Source: Methylacidiphilum caldifontis
GTDB taxonomy: Bacteria; Verrucomicrobiota; Verrucomicrobiia; Methylacidiphilales; CAMAQI01
Direction of reading: 5' to 3'
Length of the DNA: 21,093 nucleotides
NCBI GenBank assembly: GCA_945860255.1
Contig: CAMAQI010000026.1
Location: 1 to 21,093, forward strand
Part shown: positions 20,092-21,093 of the stretch, in pieces
How the letters are laid out: each line of letters opens with the position of its first letter
How positions within the stretch are numbered: position 1 is the stretch's first letter
The notes under the pieces: model-generated
Databases searched by the model: none
Seen by the model: only the letters and a program-made list of their open reading frames with translations
Told to the model about the DNA's origin: nothing
Made by a program: the position numbers and the translations under genes

Positions 20092-20694
20092 TTAAGACTT
20101 CTTTTCCGGAATCATTTTTAAACGCTCTTTCGCCTCAGTGGCGTAATCGGCATAACCGACTAAGAGATCTTGTAAACTTTGTCGTGCGTCACTCTCTTTT
20201 CCTTGGGCAACTTGAAGGCGCGAGAGATTAAGCAGCGCCAAAGGGATATAAATATCCGCTTTTTTAGTTTGAGTGATCTTCTGATAAACCGTGAGGGCCT
20301 CATCGGCTTTTTGTGTCAGCTCCAAAGCCTTCGCTTTTCCCAAACGAGCGGCATTCGCTAAACGATGATGCTCATTGCGAAGCAGGAAAGCGTCATACAA
20401 CTCCAAGGCCTCTTGCGGTTTTGCGTCCAAAGCGGCATTCGCTAAATTTAAATAAATCAAGGCCGCCTGATCGGTTCCACGATTTTGATCGGCAACTTTC
20501 CGTTTTTCCTCCGGACTCTTTGCCGTCATAAATGCAAGACGAGTCTTCTCCTCACGATTTGAAAGATGCGCACTCCAAAGAAACCATCCTCCAATCACAA
20601 GAAAGGAGGCGGTCAAAAGTGCCAAAATGAGTTTTTGAACTGTCGAGGAGAAAAGAGTTTCATCCACCAAAATGGGAGCCTGTTCGTGTTGCAT
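20092..20694 (-). CDS. Membrane-anchored TPR-like protein
   Basis: About 200 residues from the ATG at 20694; a TTG one codon earlier is less likely. A single membrane segment (LILALLTASFLVIGGWFLW, about 22-40) follows a short acidic cytoplasmic N-terminus. Beyond it, Ala/Leu-rich helical pairs such as AALIYLNLANAALDAKPQEALELY and ADEALTVYQKI read as tetratricopeptide-like repeats. This layout resembles YfgM-type or TPR_21 proteins that help the Sec translocon or envelope assembly, but the match is only by shape. It lies between the LptE-like gene (47 nt upstream) and the DCC-family gene. Confidence 0.72.
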   Translation of the reverse strand: MQHEQAPILVDETLFSSTVQKLILALLTASFLVIGGWFLWSAHLSNREEKTRLAFMTAKSPEEKRKVADQNRGTDQAALIYLNLANAALDAKPQEALELYDAFLLRNEHHRLANAARLGKAKALELTQKADEALTVYQKITQTKKADIYIPLALLNLSRLQVAQGKESDARQSLQDLLVGYADYATEAKERLKMIPEKKS

Positions 20695-20741
20695 CAATTC
20701 GTTCTAGCAAAAATAAACGGCCTTGCAACGCCATTATCCAA

Positions 20742-21093
20742 CTACCAACCTTCGACGATCAATTTCACAATATTGTTCGCCAAATCCTCCGCAGCAAGAG
20801 GCAACGCTTGACGTTCCCCCTCTTGAAGATCTCGTTGAACATAAAAAGCGGTCTTTCCCCGAACCTCTCGATTCTCGAAAATCTTTCGACCTAACCGTCG
20901 ATTTGTATACGTCGCCTCGGCAATAATCTCAACGTCATACTCTGCGGTTCGAAGAACGTTATTTCGATCACTGCGGGTTCCTGTTTTAACAACCTTCTTA
21001 ATCGTGACCGACAACTCACTATCCGCTTCAGTTGTTCTCACCGTTTGAAGCGTTCCATCATTTTCAAATCGACGGATAATCGCATTCGTCGTC
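20742..21093 (-). CDS. lptE: LptE-like LPS-assembly lipoprotein, 5' end outside the window
   Basis: The C-terminal part of an LptE-family protein. LptE is the outer-membrane lipoprotein that plugs and helps LptD insert lipopolysaccharide into the outer leaflet. The reading frame stays open to the window edge, beginning TTNAIIRRFENDGTLQTV, so the true start with signal peptide and lipobox lies beyond 21093. The GTG at 21041 is an internal codon, not the start. Family features include the beta-strand ending in EYDVEIIAEATYTNRRLGRK, the IFENREVRGKTAFYV segment and the C-terminal RQALPLAAEDLANNIVKLIVEGW, which is highly characteristic. Probably the first visible gene of an operon with the TPR-like and DCC genes. 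Confidence 0.82.
   Translation of the reverse strand, partial: TTNAIIRRFENDGTLQTVRTTEADSELSVTIKKVVKTGTRSDRNNVLRTAEYDVEIIAEATYTNRRLGRKIFENREVRGKTAFYVQRDLQEGERQALPLAAEDLANNIVKLIVEGW

Overview
The window looks like ordinary chromosome of a Gram-negative, diderm bacterium, most likely in or near the Verrucomicrobiota/PVC group. This is inferred from gene content: a BBP2-like beta-barrel porin, an LptE-type LPS-assembly lipoprotein, a secreted nucleoredoxin-like thioredoxin, a UbiA-like prenyltransferase of the type found with futalosine menaquinone synthesis, a Thermus-type PyrE and Tad/Cpa pilus genes. No rRNA, tRNA, CRISPR array or complete transposase gene was seen.

Layout. 1-1260: an accessory cassette on the minus strand, an AbiEii-like nucleotidyltransferase with a 69-residue upstream partner, bracketed by arrays of 7-nt units. 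1268-3500 (minus): an unrecognised exported protein, then a porin with a clear promoter, 5'UTR hairpin, ribosome site and terminator. 3724-4605 (plus): an SDR-fold protein without the usual Tyr/Lys pair. 4842-7552 (minus): UbiA-type prenyltransferase, dCTP deaminase and malate dehydrogenase. 8208-10515 (plus): thioredoxin-like protein, PHP phosphatase (HisJ-like), RidA and PyrE; the last three are tightly packed and probably co-transcribed. 10993-15927 (plus): CpaB, CpaC secretin and CpaE, a partial Tad/Flp pilus set without the CpaF motor, TadB/C or pilin. 16136-18673 (minus): MutS. 18970-19583 (minus): an AbrB-Doc toxin-antitoxin pair. 19639-21093 (minus): an LptE-like gene cut by the window edge, a membrane-anchored TPR-like protein and a DCC-family thiol oxidoreductase.

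The most unusual material is between the genes. Nearly every long intergenic gap holds an inverted-repeat element: a 127-bp hairpin at 4658 with a second copy at 14437; a 104-bp element with 22-bp arms at 6439 whose arm recurs at 16047; a 321-bp element with 28-bp imperfect terminal inverted repeats at 7699; a 95-bp inverted repeat at 10585; a pair of exact 24-bp inverted repeats flanking the cpa genes; a small hairpin present twice with a compensatory base-pair change; and a REP-like double hairpin at 18844. The HisJ-like gene also starts inside the loop of an 18-bp hairpin, with its AUG exposed and no Shine-Dalgarno sequence in the loop. No clearly new multi-gene system was found. The nucleotidyltransferase cassette, the start-codon hairpin and the repeat families are the best candidates for follow-up.
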